NCBI GenBank assembly: GCA_027886185.1
Contig: WOAB01000506.1
Location: 4,956,001 to 5,020,000 of the forward strand
Reading direction: 5' to 3'
DNA length: 64,000 bases
Origin: Rheum nobile
Taxonomy: Eukaryota; Streptophyta; Magnoliopsida; Caryophyllales; Polygonaceae
Within the stretch, counting starts at the first letter, position 1. Every line of letters begins with the position of its first letter. This document shows, in pieces, positions 41,559-52,366 of this stretch. The translations under genes and the position numbers were made by a program. The notes below the pieces were generated by a model. It saw nothing but the letters and a program-made list of their open reading frames with translations. It was not told where the DNA came from and ran no database searches.

Positions 41559-43491
41559 ATACTCCCTCCATGAGATGATCCTTGTCCTCAAGAATCAAAA
41601 AGAAATATTGTTCTTGTGATGAACTCTTGATGACGAGCTTGTAGCTTTGATTGCACAACCACGGTAGACATGAAACAAAACTCCTAGTCTCGGTGAACCT
41701 TGAGCATTGTCCATCGGGATCGAAAATTAATCTTGCAAGGGTTACCATGAGTTCACTGTGCAGAAACCATTTCCCTCCAAGGTCAAATATGAAGGTTTCA
41801 ATACAACTATATATAGAGCCCCAAGTGAATGTTAAGTTCATCGACCTGTCATTGTAAAGAGCACTATAATAGACCTCAGCCATTCCATTCTTCAAATTTA
41901 GCAACTTAGAAGTAACCTCTCCAACATGAATGACCCGCTTATGCCCAAAAGTTCCAATTTTACCTGCTATACTTCCTTCAATCGACCATTCCTGCAGCAT
42001 TTTTTGAACCAAAGGCATAACACATGATACACTGTCGTTGATCCTGCCTCCTGGTGTCACTTGAGATGCAAAAGCTATCAATGTCGAATGTACCCATACT
42101 TTGCAAATGACAATTTCCACAACTTCAATTCGCATATAACATTCACCTCCAGGATCAAAGATGAACAACTCAATAGAAATTAGTAAAGAGCTCCATGTGA
42201 GTATCAATGTCTTGAAACCAAAATCACTTCGCTCCAAGTTCAGTTTAGCATGCCAATTAATCAATTCAATAGAATACAAGTGGCGATAATAGCTCAAGTC
42301 ATAGTCTACAATATGCCTTCCAAGTAGAACTCCAACAGAATTCCCTCCAGGATCAAAACAGAAAGTTTCAAAACAAGCTACTGAACTAAACATATTAGTT
42401 TCTAACACCAAGTTCTGCAATCCAATATTTTCCTTACCCTGGTCAGATTCTAAGTTAAAAGGATTATGCACAGGAACACCAAATAGAGAAATCTGAAATG
42501 CATTTGTCATCTCAGGCAGCAACTCATCAATACACCACAAGCCACACTTCTCTTGAAGGGAAAGTTCGAATTTTAATGAATCATTAACAACGAGTAAATC
42601 TCTTCCTCCAAGTTCTAATCTAAGTGAGTTGTCAACGAGAGGCAATGATCCTCCTCCAGGATCGAAACACAACAATCTTATGTAATTCATCACTATTTTC
42701 TGTTGTTTAGGGGGCTTACCTAAGAACCTAACCAAATCAGTGGCCACATTTTCAACCATTGATAATGTTGTAACATGGTTCAAATCACTTACCTTGAAAT
42801 CTTTCATATCATTTAATTCTTCAACAAAGCTCTCAGGTACAACTTTGAAGTCAAGTTCATCAACAATAGATTTCAGCATTTCATTGAGCACTTGGTGGGC
42901 AATAAAATCTGAGGGAACCTTTGCTAGATTTGGCTCATTCTGTACCATAACCTGAGATGGTTCTTCATCCTGATATATCAACTCATCATATTCCAGCCTC
43001 TTCTCAAGCATATTAACATCACTTGCCTCTACTAGAACATCTCTAATCCCATAAATGGCCTTAATTTCAACAACTTTCTGGGCATTGCGATCAATAACAT
43101 CATCGATCCGATGGATCTCTAATTCACAACATCCCTGATGAAGGAAACTACCATTGAAGTAGTAATAAGCCCAATCACTATCATATACAGTTTGAAATCG
43201 AACTTGAGAATGAAATCCACTTTCTACCAGTAAGTATTTCACTTTCTCAACTATTCCAATTTCAGAAAAGAGATATTGAATCCCTAGATCTCTCCAAGAA
43301 TGTAGTTGAGAATTAATGTTGACAAGGATTGTGAGGTCTCTTACCTCGTCTACCATTGTCGAGAGCTCCGAGATCCACCGTGGAGTTCCAAAAACTTCAA
43401 TTAGCAGCTTCTTCACAACTGAGAACAAGTCCTTGATATCTGGTGGGTTGGACATCGCCAATTCACTTCCGAGTAACTTCTGTCCAGCCAT
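41530..43491 (-). CDS. Unrecognised 653-residue protein with FDPGG repeats, inside an LTR-flanked element
   Basis: The minus strand is open for 653 residues from the ATG at 43491, the first ATG after the primer site. A longer reading from 43554 would run through the primer site and is less likely. No gag, protease, RT or integrase motif was seen. The second half has about five spaced FDPGG-type motifs (CFDPGGGS, CFDPGGNS, IFDPGGEC, IFDLGGKW, IFDPDGQC), each followed by 40-100 residues rich in Leu, Ile and Glu. The N-terminus (IKDLFSVVKKLLIEVFG...) looks helical. The C-terminus ends LEDKDHLMEGVLLQDYRG and reaches into the 3' LTR. No signal peptide was seen. Function unknown. Survival of a long frame suggests recent coding use. 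Confidence 0.6.
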   Translation of the reverse strand: MAGQKLLGSELAMSNPPDIKDLFSVVKKLLIEVFGTPRWISELSTMVDEVRDLTILVNINSQLHSWRDLGIQYLFSEIGIVEKVKYLLVESGFHSQVRFQTVYDSDWAYYYFNGSFLHQGCCELEIHRIDDVIDRNAQKVVEIKAIYGIRDVLVEASDVNMLEKRLEYDELIYQDEEPSQVMVQNEPNLAKVPSDFIAHQVLNEMLKSIVDELDFKVVPESFVEELNDMKDFKVSDLNHVTTLSMVENVATDLVRFLGKPPKQQKIVMNYIRLLCFDPGGGSLPLVDNSLRLELGGRDLLVVNDSLKFELSLQEKCGLWCIDELLPEMTNAFQISLFGVPVHNPFNLESDQGKENIGLQNLVLETNMFSSVACFETFCFDPGGNSVGVLLGRHIVDYDLSYYRHLYSIELINWHAKLNLERSDFGFKTLILTWSSLLISIELFIFDPGGECYMRIEVVEIVICKVWVHSTLIAFASQVTPGGRINDSVSCVMPLVQKMLQEWSIEGSIAGKIGTFGHKRVIHVGEVTSKLLNLKNGMAEVYYSALYNDRSMNLTFTWGSIYSCIETFIFDLGGKWFLHSELMVTLARLIFDPDGQCSRFTETRSFVSCLPWLCNQSYKLVIKSSSQEQYFFLILEDKDHLMEGVLLQDYRGLG

Positions 43492-43515
43492 GGAAACGCG
43501 TCGTAGGAGCTTACA

Positions 43516-43527
43516 GCTCTGATACCA
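43516..43527 (-). promoter_or_regulatory. Primer binding site (initiator-Met tRNA type) of the FDPGG element
   Basis: The minus strand reads TGGTATCAGAGC, the classic plant LTR-element primer site complementary to initiator Met tRNA. It lies four bases inside the LTR end. Confidence 0.85.
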
Positions 43528-43531
43528 TTTT

Positions 43532-43833
43532 TGCAGGAAGACTGCAAATCCCAACTAGAAGCTCGATTGAGCTCGGAGAAGGGTTTCCCAGGTCTAGAAC
43601 TTGATCTCATGAGAGAAGGACCAAATCGAAGAGGGCTGGAGAAGAGGATATTTGTGAGAGAGTTTGAGGGATTTAGGAATTTGGTTTGTATATGATTAGT
43701 TTAGAACGATGAGTAGCTCAGTACATATAGTAGAGGGTGACCGGATAAACCGGATTTAGGAAATAAAAGGCAAACCGGAACAAATCGGGTCTATAATAAT
43801 GAAACTAACCTAAACCCCTATAATCCTGTAACA
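43532..43833 (-). repeat. 5' LTR of the FDPGG element (302 bp)
   Basis: On the minus strand it begins TGTTACAGG and ends TCTTCCTGCA, next to the primer site. Its outer 206 bp match 41353-41558. The flank accgc (43834-43838) also occurs at 41335-41339, a possible target duplication. Confidence 0.7.
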
Positions 43834-44558
43834 ACCGCCAAATCACCACGCAACTCATCAAAATCGAGTTGCAGCCTTACATTACCCTTTTCTCCTCCTC
43901 CTCTTCCCAATTTCTCGACCCTTTCAAGCTCAAAACCAAAATCAAGAACTTATCCTCCAAGCATGACCCTTTGAATATGAATATTTCCTCGATCACATGC
44001 TTCACCGACGGCGAAAGCAACATGTTGTTCCTCTCCCCCACGCCCACATGCATTGTCCCTTCTCCAGCTCCATTAATTCACATCTATGTGATCTGCTCAG
44101 AAAGGAAGGGGTCAAAATCGGGGATGAAATTAGGTTTGATTCTTGGGTGCTATTTTGCCATGTTGCACAAGAGTTGCTCAAGAATTGAATGGATGAGGGT
44201 TTTGGAGTTCTCAAGGAGATCATGAAGTCGTATGTTATTGGTTTGCCATGGATATCGGTTTGGCCGAGTTTTCGCATGTTAGGGAGAAGTGAAATGAGTC
44301 GGGTTTGGATAATTAGTCGAGTCTATAGATAACCCACGTACCAAAATGTTATAAAAACCCAAAACAATATAATGATCAGGAGGAAAAGGGACATTTCACA
44401 TATTTGATTAAGATTTAACGGAAATGAGCGGTGTTTTATTTCGCTAACGGATATATTAATCAAGGTGGTTTTCGAAAAATATGGAAATGTCGGGTGGTTA
44501 TCGGTAATATATATGATCTATTCGACGGGAGGTTTTCGGTATTTGACCCTAAACAAAT

Positions 44559-45539
44559 TGACGTGATCATTCACTTATGTTCAAACTTTATCTACTACTT
44601 CTCAAGTTTTATATGTCAAAATTTATGTATGTTATAATATAGCAGGACCTCTAATAGCACATTTCTTAATATTTCTTTATTTTTGTACATAATATTACAC
44701 GTCCTAAACTATGCTAGGTCAACTGAATAAGTGCATGAGTGTTTTTTATTTTAAATTATAGATTTATAGTGAATATATATATCTCACCCGATCTATCCGT
44801 ATACCCGACAAATAAAGATGGGTCAGATTCGGGTGAAGAATTTTACGAGTGGTAGATGGGTAAGGTGGGTAAATTGTCTAACAAATCAGACAATAGTATA
44901 GATTCACTCATTCACCACCCGATCTATTTTCATCCCTAGAAATCAGATTTTCGCTTTCTCAATCTTTTTTCCATTTCCTTTTATTTGGTTTCTCTTCAAT
45001 ATATATCTGGGTTGCCCATATATCACCTTGTATATCTCTCAAATTTGCATTGGTTTATCCAATAGATTGAATTAATATATATCTTATTAAATTTATTTCA
45101 AATGTAACTAATAATTGCTATATATATTTTGAGTGATAAGTATCCTAAACAATAACAGTCTCGAGATAATATTCATCTATCTATTATCAGCATATACCTA
45201 TGATGCAAAGAAACATGTCAGGATGCAAGTGGAAGTTTTGATATATGGTTGGATGTCATGTGCCAGTGGATTTGGTGGTACTTGTTAGGTGTAGAATTAG
45301 GTGATGCACTATTATCATTATAAGGACATGCTAATTAACTATTGGCACGTTTGAAAGCTCTTTTCGATATTGTCATCTAATTTGATCGGTTAAAATTGTT
45401 TTATGTTCGGATTAAATATGTATAATTGGTCTATAAAAGAGTAGAATTTTTTAATATAATGTCTCCGTATATCCTTTCAGCAGAAACCCAAAATATTAAA
45501 TATAACTATTAAAAGAGCTCAATATCAAATTAGTGGCCA
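44559..45539. other. AT-rich intergenic stretch
   Basis: No open frame or recognised motif was found. A short region near 44790-44935 has CCCGATCTATCC-type sequence with a rough inverse nearby, perhaps a decayed DNA element. Confidence 0.5.
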
Positions 45540-45548
45540 CCTAAACGT

Positions 45549-46514
45549 CAGTTCGAATTTTCTGCTCCCTTAATATACTCCCTTCCTTGCTCCATTTATT
45601 TGATTGGTCCAGCTGTATAAATAATTATATTAAGGAAAAATAGGCTTAAACTAAAAGATATTAATTAACTAAATTAAAAAGATAGTGATCCTCTCTTTCA
45701 TCCCTTTCTTTAACCCTTAACGTACAATTAACGTAGAACTATCTTCAGCAAATAGAAAGCTTAGAGCTTGGTTTTAATCTTTTTGGTGTTCAGTTGGCAT
45801 TAGTAAAGTAAGTATACACTGGTGTTCGAACTTCCTCTTGGTGTTCAATTGAATTTAATCTTTAATGAAAGTGTAGTTGTGGATTTAAGCATTCTTGTAA
45901 ATTTATGTTTTTTGAGGATTTAATCAATTCTTCAAGGGAGCATAAATTCGAACGGGCCATCATCAATGAGAAAAAGATCTATGTTTTATGTTTATTGCAA
46001 ATATTTGATTGGCTAAAACCATATAAAAAGAGATGTTGATACTCTTTAAAGTAACAAGAGACTGCATGCAGTTCGGTGAAAATTAGAATTGATTCAATTC
46101 AATGATGTATTTGGAATTGCATGCTTCAGGCATGTTAAATTGAAATTACTTCACTTTTTACGAACGGAAATGGTTATCCGTTTGAACTTTAGGTTTTGTG
46201 TTTAATTAATTAGTGGATTTTAGAGAAATTGAGAGGGGGATTAGAGAAATTGAGAGGGGGATTAGAGGTTTTGGGTCGAACTTTTCTCTGGGCAAGCTTC
46301 AGTTCGAACTATTGGGAAATGGAGGAAATACGGAGGAAATAGGGGAAAAGGAAGAAGGGAGCATAAGTTTAATTAATTAGTGGATATAAAAAAAGGAAAT
46401 TTTAATATTTGTAGTTTAAGTTATTTTCTCTTAATATAATTATTTTTACAAGTGGACCAATCAAATTAATGGAACAGGCAAGGGTGTATATTAAGGAAGC
46501 AGAAAATTCGAACG
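45549..46514. mobile_element. Mutator-type MITE, 966 bp, with about 85-bp inverted ends
   Basis: The left end (GTTCGAATTTTCTGCTCCCT... through TTTGATTGGTCCA) matches the inverted right end over some 85 bp with few mismatches. A perfect 9-bp duplication cctaaacgt flanks it (45540-45548 and 46515-46523). The interior has no ORF. It includes a doubled 21-bp unit (AGAGAAATTGAGAGGGGGATT) at about 46224-46265. Confidence 0.82.
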
Positions 46515-46523
46515 CCTAAACGT

Positions 46524-47989
46524 TGGTTGACACATTTAAAAGTTGAAACACTCGGTAGAAATGGATGTCACCCACCACTCAAAACGAATCCCATATCCCA
46601 AATTCACGGTCCACTTCAACACATATTCGACAAATTCAATGATGATAATAATAATATGCGATCGAATCTCTCGATCGATCTAACTAAACATCTAGAAGCA
46701 CTAACCACCCACTTTGCAACTCCTCCAAAGGCTCCAATTCCATTAATTTATTGGTTGAATAAGGTTGCTCAGCTCCACGATATGCTGATCTACTAGTGTA
46801 TATATATTGTCAAAAAAGTTAAAAATCAAATCTTCTCGATCAATCTGGCAAATATAACACTCCATAGTCACGAGATCACACCTTCGAATCCGTACATCTC
46901 TTATTCTTTGCGGTATGTTTATTAGAATTACTCAGACCTAAACTTAGTAGTTTAGGTCGCTAGCTAGTAGCTAGGTATGGCATGTTCAAGTTAATTATGC
47001 AATATAATTTAATTACTCGACCTAGACTTGTAATCTGATTCAGTGAATTTTCAATTATTTAAGACTTAAAACTAAACTTTGACATCAAGTTTTTTTTTTA
47101 ATTTAAGTTTTAGTTTATAGTTCTCAAAAGTAACAATCAATTCAGTTATATCCTGCACTAATTATATAAGGGGTCGTGATATACACATATACCTCACTCG
47201 ATCAAGTCGATAGTATGTTAATGATCCAAAGAGGCTGAAGTAAAATAAAGCAAGTTAAAAAAAGTACCTAAGACACAACCTAAAGCATAACACGAACAAC
47301 AAGAAGACACACAAAATCCCACAAAAATGTAAACCCACACTTAAACCTAGCATTTTTCTACCCTAATCTTATTCCTCCATAAATCCTTATATTTACGTCA
47401 TGCCCTCCGTGTGTAAAGAGGTTAGGTCATGTTTAATGACCTTCTTCCAATTCTTTTTTTGGTCTGCCTTAGCCACGATGGGAATCTCCGAAGAATAATT
47501 TCTCACACCCACACGCTGAAATATCGGACCACTTTTTCAATACATACCCAAACCAATAAAATCTCAATTTATGTAATTTATAATATTTATTGAAAAATGA
47601 AAATACTTCAAAACTTATAAACTCATACATGAACCCTAATATTTCATGGTTTAATCTTTGGGTTGGACTCTAATCGAACGTGTTTAAATGGGGACAGAAA
47701 TGGTGCCGACTGCACAAACATTGAAAAAACGGACAATCTTTTAGACTTATTTACAGCTTGTTTAGTGGTAAATAATATTTTTTTTTTGATAAAATGGTAA
47801 ATAATATTTTAAGAAGGGGTGGGCACCCAATTCAGTAAGTACGCACTAACAAGACAGCCCCACACGTTGTAATTGTACGTGTGGTCACACAATTTCTTGT
47901 CTACCAGTCTACCACTCATACGATACAAATGAGCTGACTTAAGGATCTTGAAACTTCTCCTTAGAATTTTATACAAAGGAAATTATATA
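46524..47989. other. Intergenic stretch with one small open frame
   Basis: An 89-codon plus-strand frame at 46527-46796 begins just after the MITE. It encodes DLTKHLEALTTHFATPPKAP and WLNKVAQLHDML. I do not recognise it; it could be a short exon remnant or chance. The rest is AT-rich without recognised features. Confidence 0.35.
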
Positions 47990-48276
47990 CTCATTCCATT
48001 CCGTAATAGGTATTGTTTTACCATTCAAATTTTGCTAAACAATATTGATCATTTTAAAATAATAGGTAATGATTTATTACTGAATTACTAGATATGTTAT
48101 TAAAAGTTGTACATATTAACACTTCGATGCAAAATTTCTTTATTTATTGGTTAAAATGAGATAAATTATTATTAAATTATAAATTTTAAAAAAAGTTTGT
48201 GGTATTTTAATTTAACTATTACATTTTTTAATAGGTATCAAAAGCTAAAATGACAAGTATTATTAAATAGAAAGGG
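47990..48276. mobile_element. Possible degenerate Stowaway-like MITE
   Basis: CTCATTCCATTCCGTAATAG at the left and an inverted CCCTTTCTATTTAATAATAC at the right, with TA on both sides, resemble decayed Stowaway ends. The match is weak. Confidence 0.4.
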
Positions 48277-48581
48277 TATATACACGAAAATCAAAATTTA
48301 TACTGTATAAGAAGAGGATAAGTCTTTACACATTCGTTTTTGCTTTTGTATATGAAAATGGCTCCCTAAATTATATCTAAATTTGATTTTCGACATCTCA
48401 CCTCATTTCATATTGGCCCGTTGAATTCTCACATAAAAAAAATAATCACTCCCTTTATTGACTTTTTTGGCTTTGAATTATCCCTAAGCGAATCCTATCC
48501 CTTAATATTCTTGGGATAGAAGTTGCAATATGTTTGTGCACTCATCAGTTATCACAATTAAATTTCAATTGGAACAAACAA

Positions 48582-48964
48582 GATGATAGTGGATCCTCCT
48601 GTCAATGATGATAGTGGTGGGAAGAATCATGCTCCTAAAAAACTGAAAAGGGTTGCTACTGACGCTGCTCTAGGTCAACGTGCTAGTATGGAGTGTCTTT
48701 GGGGCTTCCGATCACCCGTCAGCCTCTACTCGCCTATCCAATTCTGACTCTATCGCAAATTTTCCTTCTATGCAGGAAGCCCAATCTCATCTCTCCGCCC
48801 AAAAGGTGTTTTACCAAGCTTTATTTGGGGTCTAGTGAACAGACTATGGAAGCTAGTCTAATGGGATATTCAACTTTTCCTACTCGTTTAGTTTGCAGGG
48901 TCGAGGGGGTTGAAATTTGGCATGCTTTGAAAGAGGAGGTTGATACGTTTAGACCTCGTGTAAA
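48582..48964 (+). pseudogene. 5' fragment of an L1-like LINE (uncertain)
   Basis: Short plus-strand readings (APKKLKRVATDAALGQRAS; ASLMGYSTFPTRLVCRVEG) are cut by frameshifts. Across the 1.2-kb insertion the text rejoins LINE reverse transcriptase sequence. I place it in the LINE by position only, since no diagnostic endonuclease motif was seen. Confidence 0.4.
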
Positions 48965-50188
48965 AAGGTGTAAAACATTCCTCCAATCAACATCTTACAC
49001 ACATAACTTTAAATTAAAAAATATTAAAAAGTGTACTAATTTAATATCATGTCTCTTTTAGTAATTTTGTCCATCTTTTAACCTTTCATTACTCCCCTTT
49101 CTTTCAACTTTTCTATTTTCAGAAAACCCATTTAACCCAATCTCCTATCTCTTGTTTCTCCTTTCTCCTGCTTCAATACCTTCGGCGCCGCCGTCACCAC
49201 CTTGTCGGCAAGACCATCTGCGCCTCCGCCGGCGTCTCCATTAGGACTGAACCGCGCTGCCGTCACCACCTCGTCGGCAAGACCATCTGCGCCTCCGTCG
49301 GCGTCTCCATTAGGACTGAACCGGCCGCGCTGCTCGCCGATGATTAGGGAGTCGGAATTTGACCGGCAGAGAAGTGGAGAGGAAGTTGTAAGGGAGAAGA
49401 AGAAAAAGGCATGTGAAAAAAAAAACTAGATCTGAAAATAGAGGAAGAAGAAAAAGGCATTAAAGCCGAGGGAGAGGTCGTTTATCTTGTCGGTGGAGAT
49501 CCAGTCGGCGATTGCTCCGATGTCGGAAACCGCCGATCTCCTTGCGCTAGCCACTGCTGCTTTTTTTATTTTATTTTTTTCTGTGAGGCCAAAGGTTGCG
49601 GTGGGGATTTTGTCGTTGTTTTCGGGAATCCTAATAGAAATAGTGATAGCAGTAGCCTGAACTGCAAATTAAGAAGAAGAAGAAGAAGAAGAAAAGGCAA
49701 AAGAGAGAGTAATCATTGGGGTCTCCACAGAAAGATGATGAGGGTGAGGATCCAGTAGAAAAGAAGTAGATCGATGCAATAAAAACAAAGCTGAGCTCAG
49801 ATAAATAAATAAACAGAAAGGGAAACTCTCTGATACAGGTATGTGCAAAAAAAAACTAGATCTGAAAATAGAGGAAGAAGATGGGTACAAGAAAATAATC
49901 CGGGTTTAAGAAATTTTAATGTCTCAAAATGGAGAAAGAAGAAAAAAATAGTACAAGAAATTTTCAGATTTGAGAACGGAGAAAGAAGAAAACATGAGGA
50001 AAATGTTCTTAAATCTGAGAATGAAGGTAAAAAAAATCAAACTAGGAGGTTGAATATAGAAGGTTGAAGAAGATGAAATATTGTATAAAAAAATGAAAAA
50101 GTAATCTAATTTTAAAATACATAAAATTACTTTTATACCCTTTCATAAAGTAAAGGTGTAAAATATTTCATCTTATACCTCGTGTAAA
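48965..50188. mobile_element. Unclassified 1.2-kb insertion flanked by a 12-bp direct repeat
   Basis: ACCTCGTGTAAA occurs at 48953-48964 and at 50177-50188, where LINE text resumes. Just inside both ends is AAAGGTGTAAAAYATT in the same orientation. No clear terminal inverted repeat was found. The interior holds a 69-bp tandem duplication (49190-49322) encoding SARPSAPPPASPLGLNR twice. It also holds two copies of AAACTAGATCTGAAAATAGA (about 49420 and 49850) and a GAA-rich tract. Duplication length suggests a Mutator-like element; this is a guess. Confidence 0.5.
49190..49322 (+). repeat. 69-bp tandem duplication inside the 1.2-kb insertion
   Basis: Two copies of a unit beginning GCCGTCACCACCTYGTCGGC, with two or three differences. 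The unit is a multiple of three and keeps a Pro/Ala/Ser-rich frame (SARPSAPP-ASPLGLNR). Confidence 0.8.
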
Positions 50189-52127
50189 CAAGGATTTGTC
50201 CTTTGAAAGACATGAGGCCTATAAAAGCGCTGGGCCCGGACGGCTATCCTGCTATGTTCTACCAGCGACATTGGGACTGTGTTGGGAACCAAGTTATCAA
50301 AAAAGTTGTTGCCATGCTGAATGATGGCGTATTTCCTCCAAACTCATGTGATTCACTCCTTTAGCCTATTTCTAAGGTTGCTGGCCCAAAATACATGAGT
50401 TAATTCAGACCCATTGCCCTGCTCAATGTCGTGCTCAAGCTGGCAACAAAGGTTATTGTGAATGGGCTAAAAAATATAATGCCCCCACCCAATCAAGCTT
50501 CATCCTCGGGAGACAGCTTAGTGATAATATTGTCATATTGCAGGAGGTGCTTCATCGTATGCGATCTCGTGCGGCGCAGAAAAAAGGGATGATTCTTAAA
50601 ATCGATCTCGAAAAAATGGGATTCTTAGAAGACATGTTGCGGGCGCTCACTTCCCAGATCATTTAATCCATGTTATAATGCAATGCCAATCATTGGGTGA
50701 AACAAAAATTATCTAGAATGGCGGTCTAACTGACAGCGTCAAAGCTACCTGGGGTGTTCGTTAGAGAGACCTACTTTCGCCGTATCTCTTCATTTTGTGC
50801 ATGGAAAGGCTTGCTCATTTAATCCAAGCTGCAGTCGATTTGGGTTTATGGGCGTCTGCTGTGGTGGGCGACATTCAACTCTCGCATATGTTCTTTGTTG
50901 ATGACCTTCTCCTTTTTGCTGAAGCTCGGGCTAATAAGATCATTGTTATTCATGATTTCTTGGGGAATTTTTGCTCTAGCTCAGGGGAAAGAGTTAATTA
51001 TTCCAAAAGCTCTATATTTGTGGGGAGTTCGGTCTCTTTCCAATTGGCTGCACCTAGTACGGGATTGTCTATGCCTCTAACGTCTGATATGGGCAGGTAC
51101 CTGGGTGTTCCTACTGCTGCTGGACGGGTAACGTACGAAGGAGAAATACCAATTCATTCTTGATAAGATCGCCAATCGTCAGTGTAGTTGGAAATCCAAG
51201 ACCTTATCTCTCGCGGGTCGGGTGACCTTAGCAAAATCGGTGCTTCCTAGTTTGCCACTCTATGTTATGCAGACTTCCCGGCCTCCTTCCCAAAGGCGTA
51301 TGTAATGATATTGACAAAAATGTTTTCCGATTCATTTGGGGATCCTCATCCGAGCACCGGAAAGTGCATCTCCTCTCTTGGGACACTATTACTCGACCAC
51401 CTTCCCATGGTGGTTTTGGTATTTGTCCCATGGAAATTTCAAATCAAGCAAATCTTGCCAAACTTTGATGAAGATTACTTACCGAACCTGAGGCACTTTG
51501 GGCGCATGTCCTGAGAGCTAAGTACTGCAGCAATAGGAATGACATCGACATGATTACGGATAAGAATCGAGCCTCATTCATCTGGAGAGGTATCAAACAT
51601 GGTGCTTCTTTACTTGCGAAGGGTGCTCGGGTTTCTATTGGTAATGGAACTCGCACCTTGTTCTGGATGCACAGGTGGGAGGGTGATGATCATATCATGA
51701 ATTGCACAATCGCTCCTATACCTGATGAGATGTTAGGGGCTACTATTGCAGAGATGTGGACCGGTGATAACTGAAACTGGGCATCTCTTTATGACCTACT
51801 CTCGGGGTCTGCGAAGGCGAAACTGAGATCTCTTTGTGTGGTTGATCGTCGTTCTTCATAGGATAAGGTGTTCTGGGGGCCGACGTCTTTAGGCTTGTTC
51901 TCTAACAAGTCTTCCATCAACATTCTCCGCCCTGTGCAGGATATTACACCAAAATTTAATTGGAAGATCATCTGGAAAGCTCCACTTCACCCATGTATCC
52001 GAAGTTTTCTCCACATAGCAGCTCATGACAATTTTCTTTGCAATGCTACTCGATTTAGGAGACACCTCACTCATTCCCCGACGTGTCCTCGTTGTAGGCT
52101 TGTTTAATCTATCCTTCATGCCCTCCG
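50189..52127 (+). pseudogene. L1-like LINE: reverse transcriptase and C-terminal zf-RVT region, broken
   Basis: Readings in three frames give plant L1 motifs in order: PIKALGPDGYPAMFYQ (50210), the RT catalytic box FVDDLLLFAEA (50900), YLGVPTAAGR (51100), SLAGRVTLAKSVL, GGFGICPMEISNQANLAKL (51410), NGTRTLFWMHRWEGD (51640) and the zinc-binding zf-RVT part ending SPTCPRCRLV (52100). Many stops and frameshifts are present. It is cut at 52127 by the solo LTR and resumes at 63526. LINEs of this kind copy themselves by target-primed reverse transcription. Confidence 0.82.
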
Positions 52128-52366
52128 TGTAATATCCCATTTAAAATATAAGAGTAAATAAATAATTTAAAAGTGGTAAAAATAAAAGTTTAAAATTGAT
52201 TTTACTTCTTTTAGAGAAATAATTTAAATTTTAAAGAACTCAAGTTCAAATATGGGTTATGATAATTTTTGGTACAAATGATCATATGATAATAATAAGA
52301 TGATGTTAAAATAAATAAATAAGTATAACAATGGATGTAATTTTAAATTTTAAATAATATTAAAGG

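Larger units (their letters stand above)
40818..44549. mobile_element. Mutator-like element with long inverted ends, carrying an LTR element
   Basis: The left end (40818-about 40970) and the right end (about 44386-44549, inverted) match over roughly 160 bp, starting GGTCAAATAYCRAAAA. They share blocks such as CGTTAGCGAAATAA and TCATTTCCGTTAAAT. A 9-bp near-duplication flanks it: taaataaat (40809-40817) and taaacaaat (44550-44558). Long inverted ends with 9-bp duplication are typical of Mutator-like elements. No transposase was seen. The interior left after removing the LTR element (40990-41350, 43834-44385) has gene-like composition and might be captured host sequence. Confidence 0.72.

Noticed and set aside
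43869..44225. 118-codon plus-strand frame right of the FDPGG element
   Set aside because: No motif recognised. Part of the Mutator-like interior, where captured sequence is possible but a gene cannot be supported.
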